DNA of 64,000 bases. Source: Anopheles merus (Eukaryota > Arthropoda > Insecta > Diptera > Culicidae). The notes beneath the pieces were generated by a model. It searched no databases. It was given only the letters and a program-made list of their open reading frames with translations, and had not been told where the DNA came from. Shown here piece after piece: positions 38,115 to 51,647 of this stretch. The first letter of the stretch is position 1; each line of letters starts with the position of its first letter. Where the stretch lies: positions 5,497,501-5,561,500 of the forward strand of contig NC_054084.1 of NCBI RefSeq assembly GCF_017562075.2, written 5' to 3'. The position numbers were made by a program, and so were the translations under genes.

Positions 38115-41100
38115 CCGGCTTCTTTGCGCTTGCCGTCCTTGATGAAGGGGATTTGGGGCACCAATCTGGCAGCCCGTTTCTTTGAGCGCGTTTGTTGTTT
38201 TGTTTTTTTTTTTATATAAATTCTTTGCAACTCATTACCGCAAGGAAACTTCTGCCCGCGGCTTAGCCGCCAGCAATCGTCTCAAAACTGAAACCATACT
38301 TCAAACCGTTCCGACCGGGACGGAAGCACATTCGACCCGAAATCCGGTGGCACCGCCAGCGCCTTCGCCTTCCGTCCTAGGCTTCCCTCGGCCAGCCGCG
38401 GCCGTGCATCATTGTTAAAGGATTAAGTCATTTAAAAGGCAAGTTGTCCGTTTAAAATGCAATCATTTGCAGTGCGGCTTTGGGCCCGCAGAAACGCGCA
38501 GGCACAAATAAATGGCAGGGCACCCGGCGGCCGGCTGACTTTCGATAAGTAAAAGGCCGATCGACGGATCTTCCGATCGTCGGGAGCGTTCCTGCAAGGC
38601 AAAATGTCAGCCAACATGGCGTACCTTTTTGAAGGGTACAGCTGGTTGAACTGTGCACAATACGCCCGTGTCAAGATGGGAACGTTGCGACATGTGAGGC
38701 GGTTTTTGCTGCGGAACAGTTCCAATGGGCGATCGTGCTAACAGAGAGGGCTGGTGTGCTGAGGAAACAGATCGAAATGACTAATCGGACTAATGGTGCG
38801 CGTTTCGTGTTTGAAATCGGGCAGCCGCACACACACTCACACCCTCAAACATGCTCCGGTCGGATTTGCAATCGCGAACGCCCACACGGAATGCTCGGAT
38901 CGGTCGGTCGGGGCCGGTCACTTGCGTTGATTATGCAAATCGGTCGGAGCGTTTTCGCGAGTCGGAATGTTCCGACAGTTTTGCGTGAAGATGCGCACGC
39001 TGAGCTTACCCTCACGACTTTGTTGCAACGCGACTGGAACGATTTGCAAAACACAGGCGCACGTGCGTTGATTGTGGCCGGTTTTAACTCCGCACTGACT
39101 TAAACGACTTCAATTCCACTGCAATTTGCAATCGGCATTACTTCGGTTTGGAGGAAAAGTTATTATTTCAAGCATACGGCACACCCCGCACGATCGATTT
39201 ATCGAAACCAAATTCATCAACCCTACGGAGCCGTTTGTCGTCCTCCGATCGGTCAGTTTTCCGTCGCACTCCGTGCCATTAGTCCCGGGGGACCCCTGGA
39301 TCGATTTGTCTCGTTTCCCGTTTCGCCCGTACATTCCGAGCCCAGGGTTCGAATCCATCAATCGCTTATCGCTCGCACCATTTCCTTGGTCCCTTTTTGC
39401 TGCTTCTACTTGCGAGGAGCGGTCGCTCGGTCGAAGCTTCTCCTCGGTTGCCTGTTCCTTCGCCCGAATTTCTGGTCCCGAATCCCGATGGGAATGAGGA
39501 CGAGGTGGACAATTTAATTTATACCTAAGCTCCTGGTTTGATTAATAACTGCAATAAACAAATAAATTAAGCAAGATATGTATATATATATTTTAAAACA
39601 TATTTAGCTCCGTTGGTTGGTGGTAGTTTTTTGTTTCTGTTCGTTTGGGCCCCTTCTCTACTTCTCTTCCTTCACTGTTCAGCCTTCCAGCTCGAGATTA
39701 GCGTTTGTCGTAAACTTGTTCGCTCGTTTGTATTTCATGTGTGTGTGTGCGTGCGAGTTTTGTTTTTATTTTGATTATTCCCAGTGGTTTGCTAGATTTT
39801 GTTTAAACGATCCCCAGAGCGCTCGAGAGTTTTGTTTTAGGGTTTGTTTTGCAGTTGCTTGATGCTTGTCTAACTGCTTTTCCACGCCGGGAGATCATTT
39901 GTCCCACAAGCTCCCTCCGATCTACCCCACACTCCTCCATACCATGCGACACGCAGGAGACACACAGAATGAACGGAAAACAAATGACTCCACCCGGCTT
40001 GCGGGCACCGTCCCCGGGACGTTCGGGTTCCGAGCGGTTTTGGGAAAACGATTAAAGGAACGGCCAAATGGAACGGCAGCGTGGCATTCGAGCAAGCACC
40101 AAATCCAAACCATTTGATATGTGTTTTAAATATTTGGAGTGGAAGCTAAATATTTTGCATAAATTAATCCGACGACACCGACTGCGTTACGGTTAATTTC
40201 GCGGTGCTGCTGCCTTAAACAGTTTTCCGTACAAGATTAAGCTCGGACAGCTCGGGAGTGTGAGTGAGTGCGAGAGAGAGTGTGTGTGTGATGGTAGCTT
40301 GAAGCATCAGCATGATGAGTGGATCCATGTTTTCTACTAATATCTTGCACGCAGAAGCATTGCAGATGTTTTCACAAACGGTCGGACATTATCAAAAGCT
40401 AGTTTTGGGAAGAGGTAAATCTTTGTTCTATAAATTAAGCTTTGCTGCGGGGGCTTCCGTAAGGCAGTGAACCGTTTTCGGGGTGGATAGCAAATAAAGT
40501 GAGCGATAAGATTGGCTGGCGCCTTGTACATAGTTAAGCCCATGGCCGTAAGCCTCCCCCCTTGATCTCGGCATCCAAATGGTTCCCACGGTTTCACGGG
40601 GATGGCGGCAAACGGGATTATGAAATTCGTAGCCAAATCGATGCCTACACTTATCAATCTTTCCGTTCGAGAGCTGTCTCTGTGTGCTCCTCCAAATGGT
40701 TCGACATACACACGCAGATGTCACTCAAGCTACCACGCAGGCGGGAGAGAGCCTAACAGAGGTGGACTTCGCTTGGTCCATGTCCACTGTCGCCAAACTC
40801 TGTTTGATCGTGCGCTGGGTGAAGTAGAAACCGATGAAGCAATTCAAGGAGCTTGGCTGTGGCGGGAAGGAATAAGAAAACGAAGCGATAAACGATACTC
40901 GCTTGATGAATGACTCGCTCTGTCCACATTGCGGTGACCTGCAAGCGATCTTCAAAATCGTTCCACACACGACGTCGAACGAAGAGACGGCAAGCGACGA
41001 ACCTTTTTTTTCTGGGACGCTCAAAGCACGACAACTGGACGAGGATATTGACAACAACAACAACCATAGAGAACTATCCTCTTCGGTGGCTGCGTGGAGA

Positions 41101-44100
41101 GCCTAAAAAGCTGCGCCGGAATAACGATATGGTGCAGGCAAAATCTGTATTCCGTTGCTGTCTGCGGCTTGAAACGGCGCTGCCCGAGTGCAAAGATTTA
41201 TGCCTCGCCTCTAAGGCTGATCTTCTGCCGGTATACAAATGAACAGATCACTGCCCGACATAAGTAACATTAATTAAATTTTGACAATTATTCCGTTTAA
41301 TGTGCGATTAATTTGCATTTTCTCCTTCCGAAAACCGTTTGAGTAAGGCTCACGAGACGAGGGATGTGTGGGAAGGTACGCTTAGAAGTTCGTGTAGCTT
41401 TTGTTTACTCACGTTTGTTGGCTGTTATCGTTTTGTTGCCGTCTTCTCCGTTTGTTTTGTTCAGCCCGACGAATTCAAGTCGATTTCTTGCACGTTTGAT
41501 ACCGCCTGATGGTGTTGTAACCGAAAAAAAAGAGTGATAAATCAACATTCTGCTGCCACGAATCATTCTCATCATCATCCCGGCTGTCGAGTGTTCGGCT
41601 TCACGCAACAATGTTACTGCACGGCATGGTCGGGCCAAGTACGCCCAAAAGTGCATTCGCTCAACAAAATACTCCGAGCGGCAAAAGGGACTCACTACAA
41701 TTGAAATAAAATTAGCCAACTGGGGCCGATTCCGTCTCCGTCAAAAGAATTATCGACCGTGAGTAATTAATCATGCTGCAAGTCAAAACGTAACGCTCGC
41801 GATGAGAAACGAGCTTGGCTGGGGAAAAAAGCAAAAAATAAAACGGAACACAATCCACCACTGATCCACTGAAAGTGACGTGGGGAAGCAAACTTCTCCA
41901 CAAACTCCTTCCCAAACTTTCTGCACGAATAACTGCACAACGCCCCCATTCGTTTGTCTCAAAAACGCTCCCAAAAGGGTGTCTCGTGCTGCATACGTGC
42001 CTGTTGGTGTGTCTGAATTTTGTTTAATGTTCTTTGGAGTTTTTAACGGCCAGCACCCGCCCCGGACCGGACGCAGTGCAACGATTATCCGGTTCGTGTG
42101 CTGTGGCTCGGTGCGTACGCAACCCGCCCCGGGAACGGGTCAATCTGCAGGCGGTCTTTGGTGACGAAAAACGAATAAAAAATGATACGAGCAGGGAGTA
42201 ATAGTAGGTTTTTTTTGGTCGGACACTCCATGCACAACGGCGTGTCCGGCGTGTGTTTTGTGTGTTTGCACGTTTGCTGAAAAATTGATCGCGGCAAAAG
42301 AAACAGAAATCCACAGCAGGCACGGAAGGACCTGAACTGGCCGCTGGGAACGCTGGGGGAAGGAAAGGGCCAGGCACCGAGACGAAAGGTGACAGCAAAC
42401 GCTCGGGTGGTGCTTTTTTACATGCTGTTTATTTATTGGTTTGAGCCGTTCGTTAAAATCGTTACTCGTGTAATTTATGACAGCAAACAACCCAAGGGGG
42501 AGAAGCCTGGAAGGATTTGCATGAGGTGGAAAGAAGATTTGCCGTGGTCTGATTACCTGAAAACATCAAGAAGAGCTTCTAGGTAACGCAAAGAAAATGT
42601 TTTACGAATAAAATGATTATAATGTTTTAAAAAAGTATTCTTTCAACTAAATATCAGTAAAAATACCCCAAAATACCGTATGACTCATATTGTCACACAC
42701 TGGAACGTCAGTCCTCTCCAATGCCTGCCTATTGTAGCACTGTCATCAATCAACTCAACCTTTACTTTTTCCACCAAACAATGTAAAGGAAGTGCATTTT
42801 ACCGGTCGCACCCGCAACAGAAATTATCCTTCCCGTTCGTCTGCTCACGCGCAATCAGAATGCTCGCCGCACCGAACCGAAACGGCCCACTTGACAATAG
42901 GAAGCAGCCAGACGGACGACGGCAAACCCAGCATTGACTTCCTTCTTGAGCGCAACCAAATCAATTACTCCACGGCACAGCATCATCACAGCAGCTAAAA
43001 CACACACACACCAAAACGGCCAGCGCTGGGCTGAGCCGCTCTGCGACAGGAAGAGAAATGTGCCATGTAATGGTTTGCTGTCAAAATCGACACGAAACGT
43101 GGCCCGGGCGAGGCAAACCTGGCAGGTGGTGGTGGTGGAGAACCGGGTGGGACGCTTTTAATCCGACAGGAATCTCCTTAGTCATCGACGGTGTTTAGGA
43201 ATGGTAAGATTCTCTCGCTTAGGGCTCGTTTTGTTCTCAGTTTCTTGCCTGCTCGCTTGTCTCATCGGTGGGGTTTGCTTCTGTGCGCACCGGTGCATCC
43301 TGCAATCAGCCGTGTGTACGTGTACAAGCGTAAGCAGCTTGCCTTATGTCAGCAATACACACACCGACCGAGCGACTGAGGTGAAGAAAAATGATCAACA
43401 AACAATGAGGGACTACAACCATTGAGCAAAAAGGGCTTTCGGTAACGAGCGCTACAGTAAGCGGCAGCCGATCAGAGTCCTTCCGAGACAGACGGTCCGG
43501 ACATACTGGCGCGCCTCGTTGATCTCCTCTTCAGCCAACGAGCTACGGCGACAGCGCTCGAGGTTGTAAAAAGGTCCGTCGCACCAGGGAAGGATTATTA
43601 CCGATCCGTGTGGGTGTTCGGAGTCCTCTGTTCTGCTGAAACGGACGGAAGAGGCAGCCCTGTGACAATAGGGCGACCCAGAATCGGCCGTCCCGGAGCT
43701 CCCTGTAAGGTAAACAGGGCTCAAATTTAGTCATTTAGGCGTGTCGTGGCTCGGGTGGAAACAGGAAAAGGTAGTTAGGTGCTCAGATGCCACTTCTGAA
43801 TTTTCGGGAACCCGGCTGAGCTACCTGTGTGCCAGCCAGGGGGAAAAACGGTCGCAGAAAAACCACCCTTGTGATGGTGGTTTTGTATGTGTATTTTTTT
43901 CCTCAACAAAAACTACAAGATGATAAAGTATTGCTTGTACCTTTACCTACCATCCTGACGTTCGTTGTTTTTTTGTCGCTTTATTTTGCTACACGTTCCA
44001 TGTGTGGGTTTTGCTCCAGTTCCTGGTACTGAGCACGAAGGAATGCGATCAACGAGCCTCATCCTCGTCTTAGCATTCCGTTCTTCTCTCCCACTTTCGC

Positions 44101-46835
44101 AAACGGCAAACGTGGAATGTTTGTGCTGTGGTTTTGTTTTGATGCGATCGTAACGTGTTGGTTCAAGTTAAAGGCTTTGGAAGAGAATCTCAGAGCTGCG
44201 TCAACTTGCCTTTGCCCTGCTGGTGCCATGTGCTTTTTAGAAAACATTGAAATTGTTTGCCGAATCTTTACTTTGCGGCGAGTAGTCCGTATGTTTCCGC
44301 TGAGCGGGTATGGAACCGCACCCGACCGCAGCCACACACGCACAGCAAAAAAATAAAAAAAATAAAACAGCCGCAAAACAGACTGCCAAATGAGATTCTT
44401 AGCTCACCGGTGCAAGTTCCAGGATCGCTCGCCCGGGGTTTGATCATTTACGCCACATCAAACCGCTCTAACCCGGCGCAATGCTAACCGTGTGTGTGAA
44501 GCCGGTGCTGGAAAGGAAAGTGAAACGCGAAAGGACGCACAATCACAAACACACAGTCACAAACAAAAGAAAAAGGTATAATGCCAAGCGAAAGACGAGG
44601 ACACAAAAAGCGCACCAGCAATACCAGAAGTAGTAGCAGAGCGTTTCTAAGAGCGGGGCAGCAAAACCCTCAAACCCTCTCTAAAGCGACGAACCCGTCA
44701 AAAACGGTTCGGGCACGGTTGGATGGCGGGTGCCGACGGACGGACGCGGGCGAGGGAGCGCCGACCGGAGACAGATAATATGAGTGGCATTTCTGAACGT
44801 CGTACGTCTGTCTGTTTCTTAATTTCTACCAAATGCCGAGCTGCCGAGGAGTGCCCTCTTAGTGCCGTCTTCCTTCTCGTCCAGCGCAAGGACAGTGTAC
44901 AGTATGTGTGTGTGTGTGCCAGTTGCGGGCTGCCGGTGGCGGAATGCAGCCGCTGGAACCTCGGAAGCCACTCGGAACCACTGTTTTGGGTGTCTCCTTT
45001 TCTACACTTCGGCGTGGAGCAGGCGGACCACGAAGAATGCCACGACGGTAAAGTATGTATTAATAAATCGAGAACGAGCTGCCGCATATTAGAAGCGGTC
45101 ACACGGGTCGCACGGGAAGGGAGGGGAAGCTGTGCTTTAGGGAATCAGGGAGCCGTGCTCGTTAGAAATCAATCAAGTTTGTCATTGAGTGAGGTTAGAG
45201 GAAGTCGGGGTAGCATAGCAAACTTATTGGAATGTTCCTAAAAGAGTAACAACGTTTATTTAAATAATTGTGAAAAAATAATAAAAATCTATATTATTGT
45301 TCTACGACACATAAGTTGCTATAAACTCCATCTTAATCTTATTTTATCGAGATTCTTCTACAACCTTCGCACCACCACGGCCATTCATCCGAAGGCGAAA
45401 TAGAGTAAACTTCCAATCGAAAAAGAGTCTATCATAATTTATTATGCGTCCTCCAGTCACAGTCGAGTGAGGAAAGGGAACCGATTCCGAAAGGATATGG
45501 ACATACCAGCAACATTTTTGTCTTTCCCCTCACTTCCCTCCACTAGAAAAGATAAACCCAGCCACGACAGTTACTTGACAGGCCACCATCTCATCAACAG
45601 TGATCATTGTCTTTTCTGACATTTTCGACAAGCGTTTTGTATGTCACGGTTTCTCGCTTCCTCCCCGTCCAAGCGGGGATTAACATCAATTGTCAGATCG
45701 GGGTGGGGTCAACGCTTTAACTAAACTAATTAACAGAAATAGTGACCAAACAAACAACCATCCCATACACGGTGTCCGAAACTGCTTCGGAAACATTGGG
45801 TGACGGGGGAGAGTTCAAGCTCTTCTAGAGCACAAATCAACACGGCGCGTATCTCAGCACAATCGCTGCGCTGAAAAGGGAACAACTTTATTTATATTTA
45901 TTTTCCTTCACGCGTGTAGGTGGTTGTATATGCTCGATTACAACTGCTTTTGTCTTGCGCAGTGCGCAGACACAAGACAATAAAACTACCCGACGAATGA
46001 ACTGCAAACGAGGTGTACTTGGGAGGTGAATTATTGCTGCCGGTCCAGTTTTTATCGATTCAATCGACATATGCACACGCGATTTATAATTCAAATATAT
46101 TCCTCAAGGTCGATGGCAACCATATATCAACGATCAAGGAGAGCAGATAAGATCATAAATGGGTCTTGCTTCAGAGAGTATATTGATCGAAGACAATTGC
46201 TTAGCAAAAGTGTCATAAAGTCTTGACGAAGTGCATCAAGTACTTACTGGTGAAATAATTCAATTGCATCATAAATTCCATTCGCTTTTCACTTATCCTC
46301 ATCCCAGACAGCATCGTCTTACACCTCTTGGCTAAATCGCCTTCCCTAACAATCGATCTGCCCGGTCCTGTGCACACAAAACACAAACCGTCCATCACGC
46401 TGTTTCCTGTTGAAACGAGATCCCCTAGTGTGACCCCGTGTGCACGCATTCGCCATTCGTGCCGAGGTGAGAAAAGCAAACGACGTGTTCTGGCCAGTGT
46501 TTTCCGCACGTGTAACAATACACGACGCCATACCCGAGCAAGGGGTCGAGCAGCAACGCAGCCGATTCCGATCCTGCACAAGGACATTCTGTGCGGCGTT
46601 TGCTCTCCAACGGCATCGTGTTGTAGTTTGCAAAACAGAACCAAAGCATGCGGGAAACCGTGCCATGGCACGGTGGATGTTGGCTGGAGGAAAACAGGGA
46701 GGAAACCACACGAAGCGGTACCGAATAACCGGTGGGGACAAGTTATTTTTTGGCAAGGATCGCATCGGAGGCTTCCTGTATCCCGCATTGCACCGATCTG
46801 GCGGCTCCGAGTGCGGTGGAACTGGGCTTAAATTT
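38115..46835. other. Noncoding, no gene seen apart from one weak small ORF
   Basis: AT-rich block at 39510-39610 with two AATAAA words and TATATATA. TATAAA-type and AATAAA-type words also occur near 41270 and 42600. The small signal-peptide-like ORF at 43201-43425 is listed separately. A TTCGAATCC word at 39349 resembles a tRNA B-box but lacks a tRNA fold. The rest is unremarkable. Confidence 0.55.
43201..43425 (+). CDS. Small ORF with signal-peptide-like N-terminus, unsupported
   Basis: ATG at 43201 (context GGAATGG) opens 74 codons. Residues 1-5 are MVRFS, followed by a hydrophobic run to about residue 27, then five cysteines between about 27 and 41 in a CxC-x3-C-x6-CxC pattern, then a polar tail. 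This layout resembles small secreted Cys-rich peptides. There is no homology I recognise, no nearby TATA or initiator, and T-rich DNA often yields hydrophobic frames by chance. Confidence 0.15.
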   Translation: MVRFSRLGLVLFSVSCLLACLIGGVCFCAHRCILQSAVCTCTSVSSLPYVSNTHTDRATEVKKNDQQTMRDYNH

Positions 46836-46859
46836 CAGCAGCAGCAGCAGCAGCAGCAG
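46836..46859. repeat. (CAG)8 microsatellite
   Basis: Eight CAG triplets, not inside a credible coding frame. Confidence 0.95.
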
Positions 46860-49800
46860 AAAAAGGAGGTTTTCTCTTTGTTTGCACCGTGTTTCAGCTT
46901 CTTCGGCTGTGTCTGCACAAGAGCTCAATGGATGGCACCCGCTTTTCGTGCAGCTCTCTGTGCGGATTGCGACGAAAAACGGGGGATGGCGAAATGATAC
47001 GAAAGACATCAACGATCGCACGACCGACGAAACCCGTGGAATGTTGTAAGAATGTTCATTCGTCTTCTGTGTTTAGCGTTGTCCTTCCCGGCTTCCCGAT
47101 TCTATTCCGGCGGCTTTGGGCCATTTTTCAGTTCAGCTCTTTTGCGGGGCAAAGGGTGTGGTAGAGTTTTTGGTTATTTATATAACTTTTACAAGAGAAG
47201 CGTGTGAGTGAAAATTAATGGAATATTTTTATTCGATGAACATGTTTGTTTTAAAATTATGAAAAAAAAGAAGTAACAACAACATTTTCGAATCAAATAA
47301 ATGATTTGTAGCCTTTGAATTTACAGATAGTTTCCATTCGTTGATAACCTCTCACACCTATCTATCCTGCCACACGCACATGCAAAGTAACCATCAGAAA
47401 CGAAGGACTTTCGCTACTTGACACTGTTCCCTAAGTGCATTCCAGCTTCAATTGCTGTGCCGTTCAACAATCGACACCGAAAGCCCTCGTTCAACAGCCT
47501 GCGGGCTGCGCCGAGCCACACGAACCAAACCAGCTTCAATCGGGACCGTTTGGCAGCGCTCGGACCCGTCACACGGGAACGCTAGCGTTTGTTTATGCTC
47601 TTCAGTTTACCCGTTTCTCTCTTGTGTTATTTCAATCTAGTTCGTTTGGTTCTGATCGTACGATGCGCAATACGGTTATTTCAAGTGTGAATGAAACTAT
47701 CACCTACGAAGCATTATTTATTGTAGTGTGAACATTTTAACAACCTGAAAGAACTTTTTTCGTTTCAATGTTAGCATCTTAAAATGCAGCTCAATTACAA
47801 CCAGTTGAAATGTGACCAGCTAAACCACCCATTGACTTCTTTCAGCTGCTTCTAGCGGACCAGACGGAAGCAAAACCATCGCGCAAAAGTTCATAAAAAT
47901 CGCCACCTTGCAGAAGCGGAAAGTCCCCGAAAAGTAAGGTCCCGGTTTGGACTGGCAAACGGCACCGGGCCGATTGTCGCACAAGAAGCGCATGAGCGAC
48001 GGCAAAACGCAAAGGCAGGGCCAGATAAAACTGACACGTGAGAATATATGAACGTGATGGCGAGCGCTCGATACGGAGCGCTCGGGTCCGAACTTTAAAT
48101 GGTCCACGACCACGGCACGCCGGCACAGTGCGCTCGTGGTGCTGGCAAGTTCTTACCCCGGCCACATGCGTTTCGGGCTGCGGGATCCTCCAGTCACGTA
48201 GGTGGATTTGCCGCTCTTTAAGCTCCGCAAATAGATGGCTCGCGAAAAGGGCAGCGAGGAAGCCCGAATGCCGGAGGAAGCATAAAGTGCGCAAAGGGTT
48301 TGTGGAGAGCGCTATTGCTGCAGCCATAGCCAGTGTGTTGGTGGTGTTGCTGTGGCTGCTGCTGGTGGTGCTGCTTCTGCCGGCAGTGAATGCTTAGGAG
48401 GTTATAAGCATATTTTATCAAAAACGGGTATTAAAGAGTAAATGGTGTCAAAGTGAACCGTTTAAGCTTCGTGCGGATTGTGCCTTGCATGCCAGTGCGA
48501 GATTTAATGGAGGCAAATGGCACAAACAGGCGAGGAAGCAAGAGAGCAAAATGTGTTGCATTCGGTGCAGAGTTGTCACTGGCACTGTTGTGTCAAAGGT
48601 TGGGGACCCTTTAGCGGTGAACAGAGGTGGGGTTGTGTGGCATTGATGTGATAAGGTGGTTGCGTAAGCAAAATATTCAAATCGTAATTGCCTTTTTGCA
48701 GGGTTTTTTGTAGCTTTGAAAGGGATTATTAAACGAATCCGGGTCGAAGGACCATTAAAATCAAGCTGATTTTTATATAAGAATTTTCCTTATATTTTAA
48801 TTTATATCTTATGCTATTCATAAACAAACATCACGTATACTAAGATTTCATCTGATCGTTGTCTTCCTTTACCCTAGCAAGGAAAAAGTGATATTTAGTT
48901 TTTGTTAATTAAATGCACCATAAGCAGGAAGTACAGCTTTGATACCCCATGGAGCTCAGTACTATCAATCTCTTCTCCTCTTACATGATAACAAGGTGTA
49001 CAATATATCATGAACGATGCCTAGCACTGCAGCAGCAACAGTACGACACAACAGCGACACCTCCGACCGGCACGCCAAGGACCGGTAATTAATTTTGATA
49101 TATGTTATAATTAGCTCGAATTGACGTTACGGGCTGTGCTGCGTTTGATGCCCGAATGCCCATTGCCCAATGCGCGTGTGGAATTTGCCTCCCCGTTCCC
49201 TTTATTCCAGTTTTTCCCCATTTCCATGAAAGAGCTACCAATTTGTATCCCCGAGTACGATCTTCCGGGCGGTCAGCGAACGAACCAGCCATCGTGTGGA
49301 ATCACCAATGGATTGCACACGTTGCAGAAGGAGCATGCAAAAGATTCTAAGTAGTTCTCCCTTGAGTATTCCTTCCCCGTTTGGCGGGGAGGAAGGGAAT
49401 TGCGTAAAGCATGAACATAAACCGGGCGCTGTTCTAAAACATGAGTTAAATCCAGAACGACCGATGGAAGGGATACATGGGGCAACGTTGAGAAGGAAAA
49501 AACAACTACCACACACACAAAGCACTTGCACGAACACTTGCACTGCAGAGGAAGATGCGGCCCGGCTGCTGAACTGGCCTGGTGCATCAACTAGCACTCC
49601 AGGCGTCCGGTCACTTGCCCCTCCCGCGTCGAGAGCGATAAACGTCGAAGCGAAAATACTTTATAAATCTTTAATAAACGAGAAAAATGTTATTATTGTC
49701 CCTCGGAGCTGAATAATCATGTTTTATATATGTTCCATCCATCCCGCACGCCGGGACACGGGGCGCGCGCTCGCGCATCGGATGCATTTCGCTTCTCGTT

Positions 49801-51348
49801 CATCGCTTGCTGCTCTGCGCTTGCTGAATCGCAACCTGACGCGCGGCGAAGCGATCGCACCATCGGCAGCGCCACCATGCCATGGGCAAGGGAGGAAAGG
49901 AACGCTGTGGGAGCAGCGGATAGCAACGAAACAAAACAGCAGTAAAAGGGACGGAGCGGCAATGGGGTTGTTTTATTTCCCCCTAAGGGTTGTGGGGGGC
50001 TCTCGGTTTGTGCCACGGCACGGCGAAGTTGAGCGACATCGGTTTCGTATGTTTTGCGACAAGAGCCACTCATGATGGGGCTTGACACATGCTGGCGGGT
50101 GGGTGAAGTGAGTGACATTGCTGGGGAGCGGGATGGTGCGGGCTGAAGCAGCATGCAAGTATGTGAAAGGCAGGATGGGAAATAGTACGTACGCGCACGG
50201 TACAATCCATCCATCGATCGCAGATAAATATATTGCAATGATTAATTGATTATCACGCTGGGCAGATCGCTGGGGGACGATGGTGATAAAGCAGCAAACC
50301 CGGGTGGGATTTTAAGCACTCAGGGAAGCAAGGAGAGCAAGCGCTCCTCCATTTGTCTGAGAAAGTTTGCCCGTGTGGGGATGATCCGAAGGGGGATGAT
50401 CCACCGCGAGGATCCACTGTTCCACAACTCCTCACATGCGCTTTCCGCGATCCCACGCCTTAAGGGAAACGAAGCAAAGGGCACCAGAAGATGGCATGGT
50501 GCTTACACCAGCTCCCCCTCCCCCCTCCAAACACTCGCAATGGTCGCAAATCGTTCACGACACGACAGCATAATGTGCCGGATTACGATGCCGTCACGCT
50601 TTGCGCCCTCGCCCGGGATACAATTTCCCGCCCCAACTGCCTCGATTGACGATCGAACCCACCTCGCCCGGTTGATCGAAGATCTATTCGGGCGACTCTC
50701 GTCGCTGATGTGCCGTGTCAAACGCGACGCATCGCAATCGCACATCGCTGATCCTGCGCATGGTCGGAATCGTACGATCGATAGGTGGGTGAGTGGTGGA
50801 GGTGGTGGTAGCGGACGGTGCACAGTTGTTCGCGTCGATCGTAGATCAGTTGATTGAGTTGACTGCAGGGGCTACCAGGAGGACGATTGACGGCTGTTGG
50901 CTGCTGCTGCTGCTGCTGCCGTTGCTGGTGCGCTTCTGCTATCATCGGTCGTCGTTGGTACGCGTTGGGGGTAAGGTTGGGATGGTATGTGCACCGTGCA
51001 CGTGTGAGAGCGATTGATTGTTACGGGCGAAACGATTTGCAGCAGCAACAGCAACAGCGTGGTTGCAGTTCGTTCGCCACACTACATGGTACAGGGACTG
51101 CTTACCCTTTTTGCGCTATGACGTTGATTAATTTGCCTTTGTCGAGCGGCCGAGATGGTATCGGTGATTATCGATTGGTTCTGTGTTTTCGAGTTTTCCT
51201 ATTGTTTTACTTAAGAGCTGTCCAAAGGATACAAAAATAGCTATTAAAACGTTTCTCGATGAGCAACTTGACAATGAAAGGTTAATTCAACTTTTATGCT
51301 GAAACACCTTCCCCTAGGTGGGTTCGTCAGGTACCGTTTTACCGATGT
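46860..51348. other. Noncoding, no gene seen
   Basis: AT-rich blocks at 47170-47340 and 48690-49010. A possible hairpin of TTCCTTCCCCG against CGGGGAGGAAGGGAA lies at about 49369-49399. TTTAATAAACGAG near 49671 includes AATAAA. A CTG run lies at 50900-50920. There is no protein-like frame. Confidence 0.55.
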
Positions 51349-51480
51349 CAAAGGTTCGTCGCTTTTCTTGCATCCAAGTCTCTTTCTTGCAGTCTACTGA
51401 TAACACACCTTCGTCGCTTTAAGTCTTTTTATACGTTCTATCGATTTCACAAAGGTTCGTTGCTTGCAGTCTTTTCTGTC
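51349..51480 (+). repeat. Dispersed repeat cluster A (three degenerate copies)
   Basis: Three related units: AAAGGTTCGTCGCTTTTCTT (from 51350), TTCGTCGCTTTAAGTCTTT (51410-51428) and AAAGGTTCGTTGCTTGCAGT plus CTTTT (51451-51475). The shared plan is GGTTCGTCGCTT followed by an AGTCTTTT half. All lie in the same orientation as cluster B at 54.2 kb. A partial copy (GGGTTCGTC) precedes them at 51320. They look like remnants of a dispersed or tandem element. Confidence 0.6.
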
Positions 51481-51491
51481 AAGCTCCAACT

Positions 51492-51647
51492 GCACCGTTC
51501 AAACGGGAGCTCAAACAAACTATGGCTATAGAAACAACATTGAAACCATCCAAAAATTAGCTTCATACATTTTCTCCACCAGTGTTCCGTTAGCTTCTAT
51601 GGCCATCAGCTCAACTCAACCGTGACAGCTCATGGTCTAAACGGTGC
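51492..51647. repeat. Nested inverted repeats, possible decayed MITE
   Basis: Outer arms GCACCGTT (51492-51499) and AACGGTGC (51640-51647); inner arms ATGGCTATAGAA (51522-51533) and TTCTATGGCCAT (51595-51606, one mismatch). The outer arms flank 140 bases and the inner arms 61 bases. There is no clear target-site duplication. It lies immediately right of repeat cluster A, which may mean they belong to one element. Confidence 0.3.

Noticed and set aside
39340..39360. GGGTTCGAATCC resembling a tRNA B box
   Set aside because: The flanking T-stem does not pair, and there is no A box or acceptor stem at the right distance.
46213..46831. Overlapping frames of 167-191 codons on both strands
   Set aside because: Arbitrary Arg/Cys/His-rich composition, no motif, no splice or promoter context; chance frames in balanced-composition DNA.
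49369..49399. GC-rich hairpin TTCCTTCCCCG/CGGGGAGGAAGGGAA as a terminator or microRNA precursor
   Set aside because: Arms are imperfect and too short for a microRNA hairpin, and intrinsic terminators of this kind are not expected in an insect nuclear genome.
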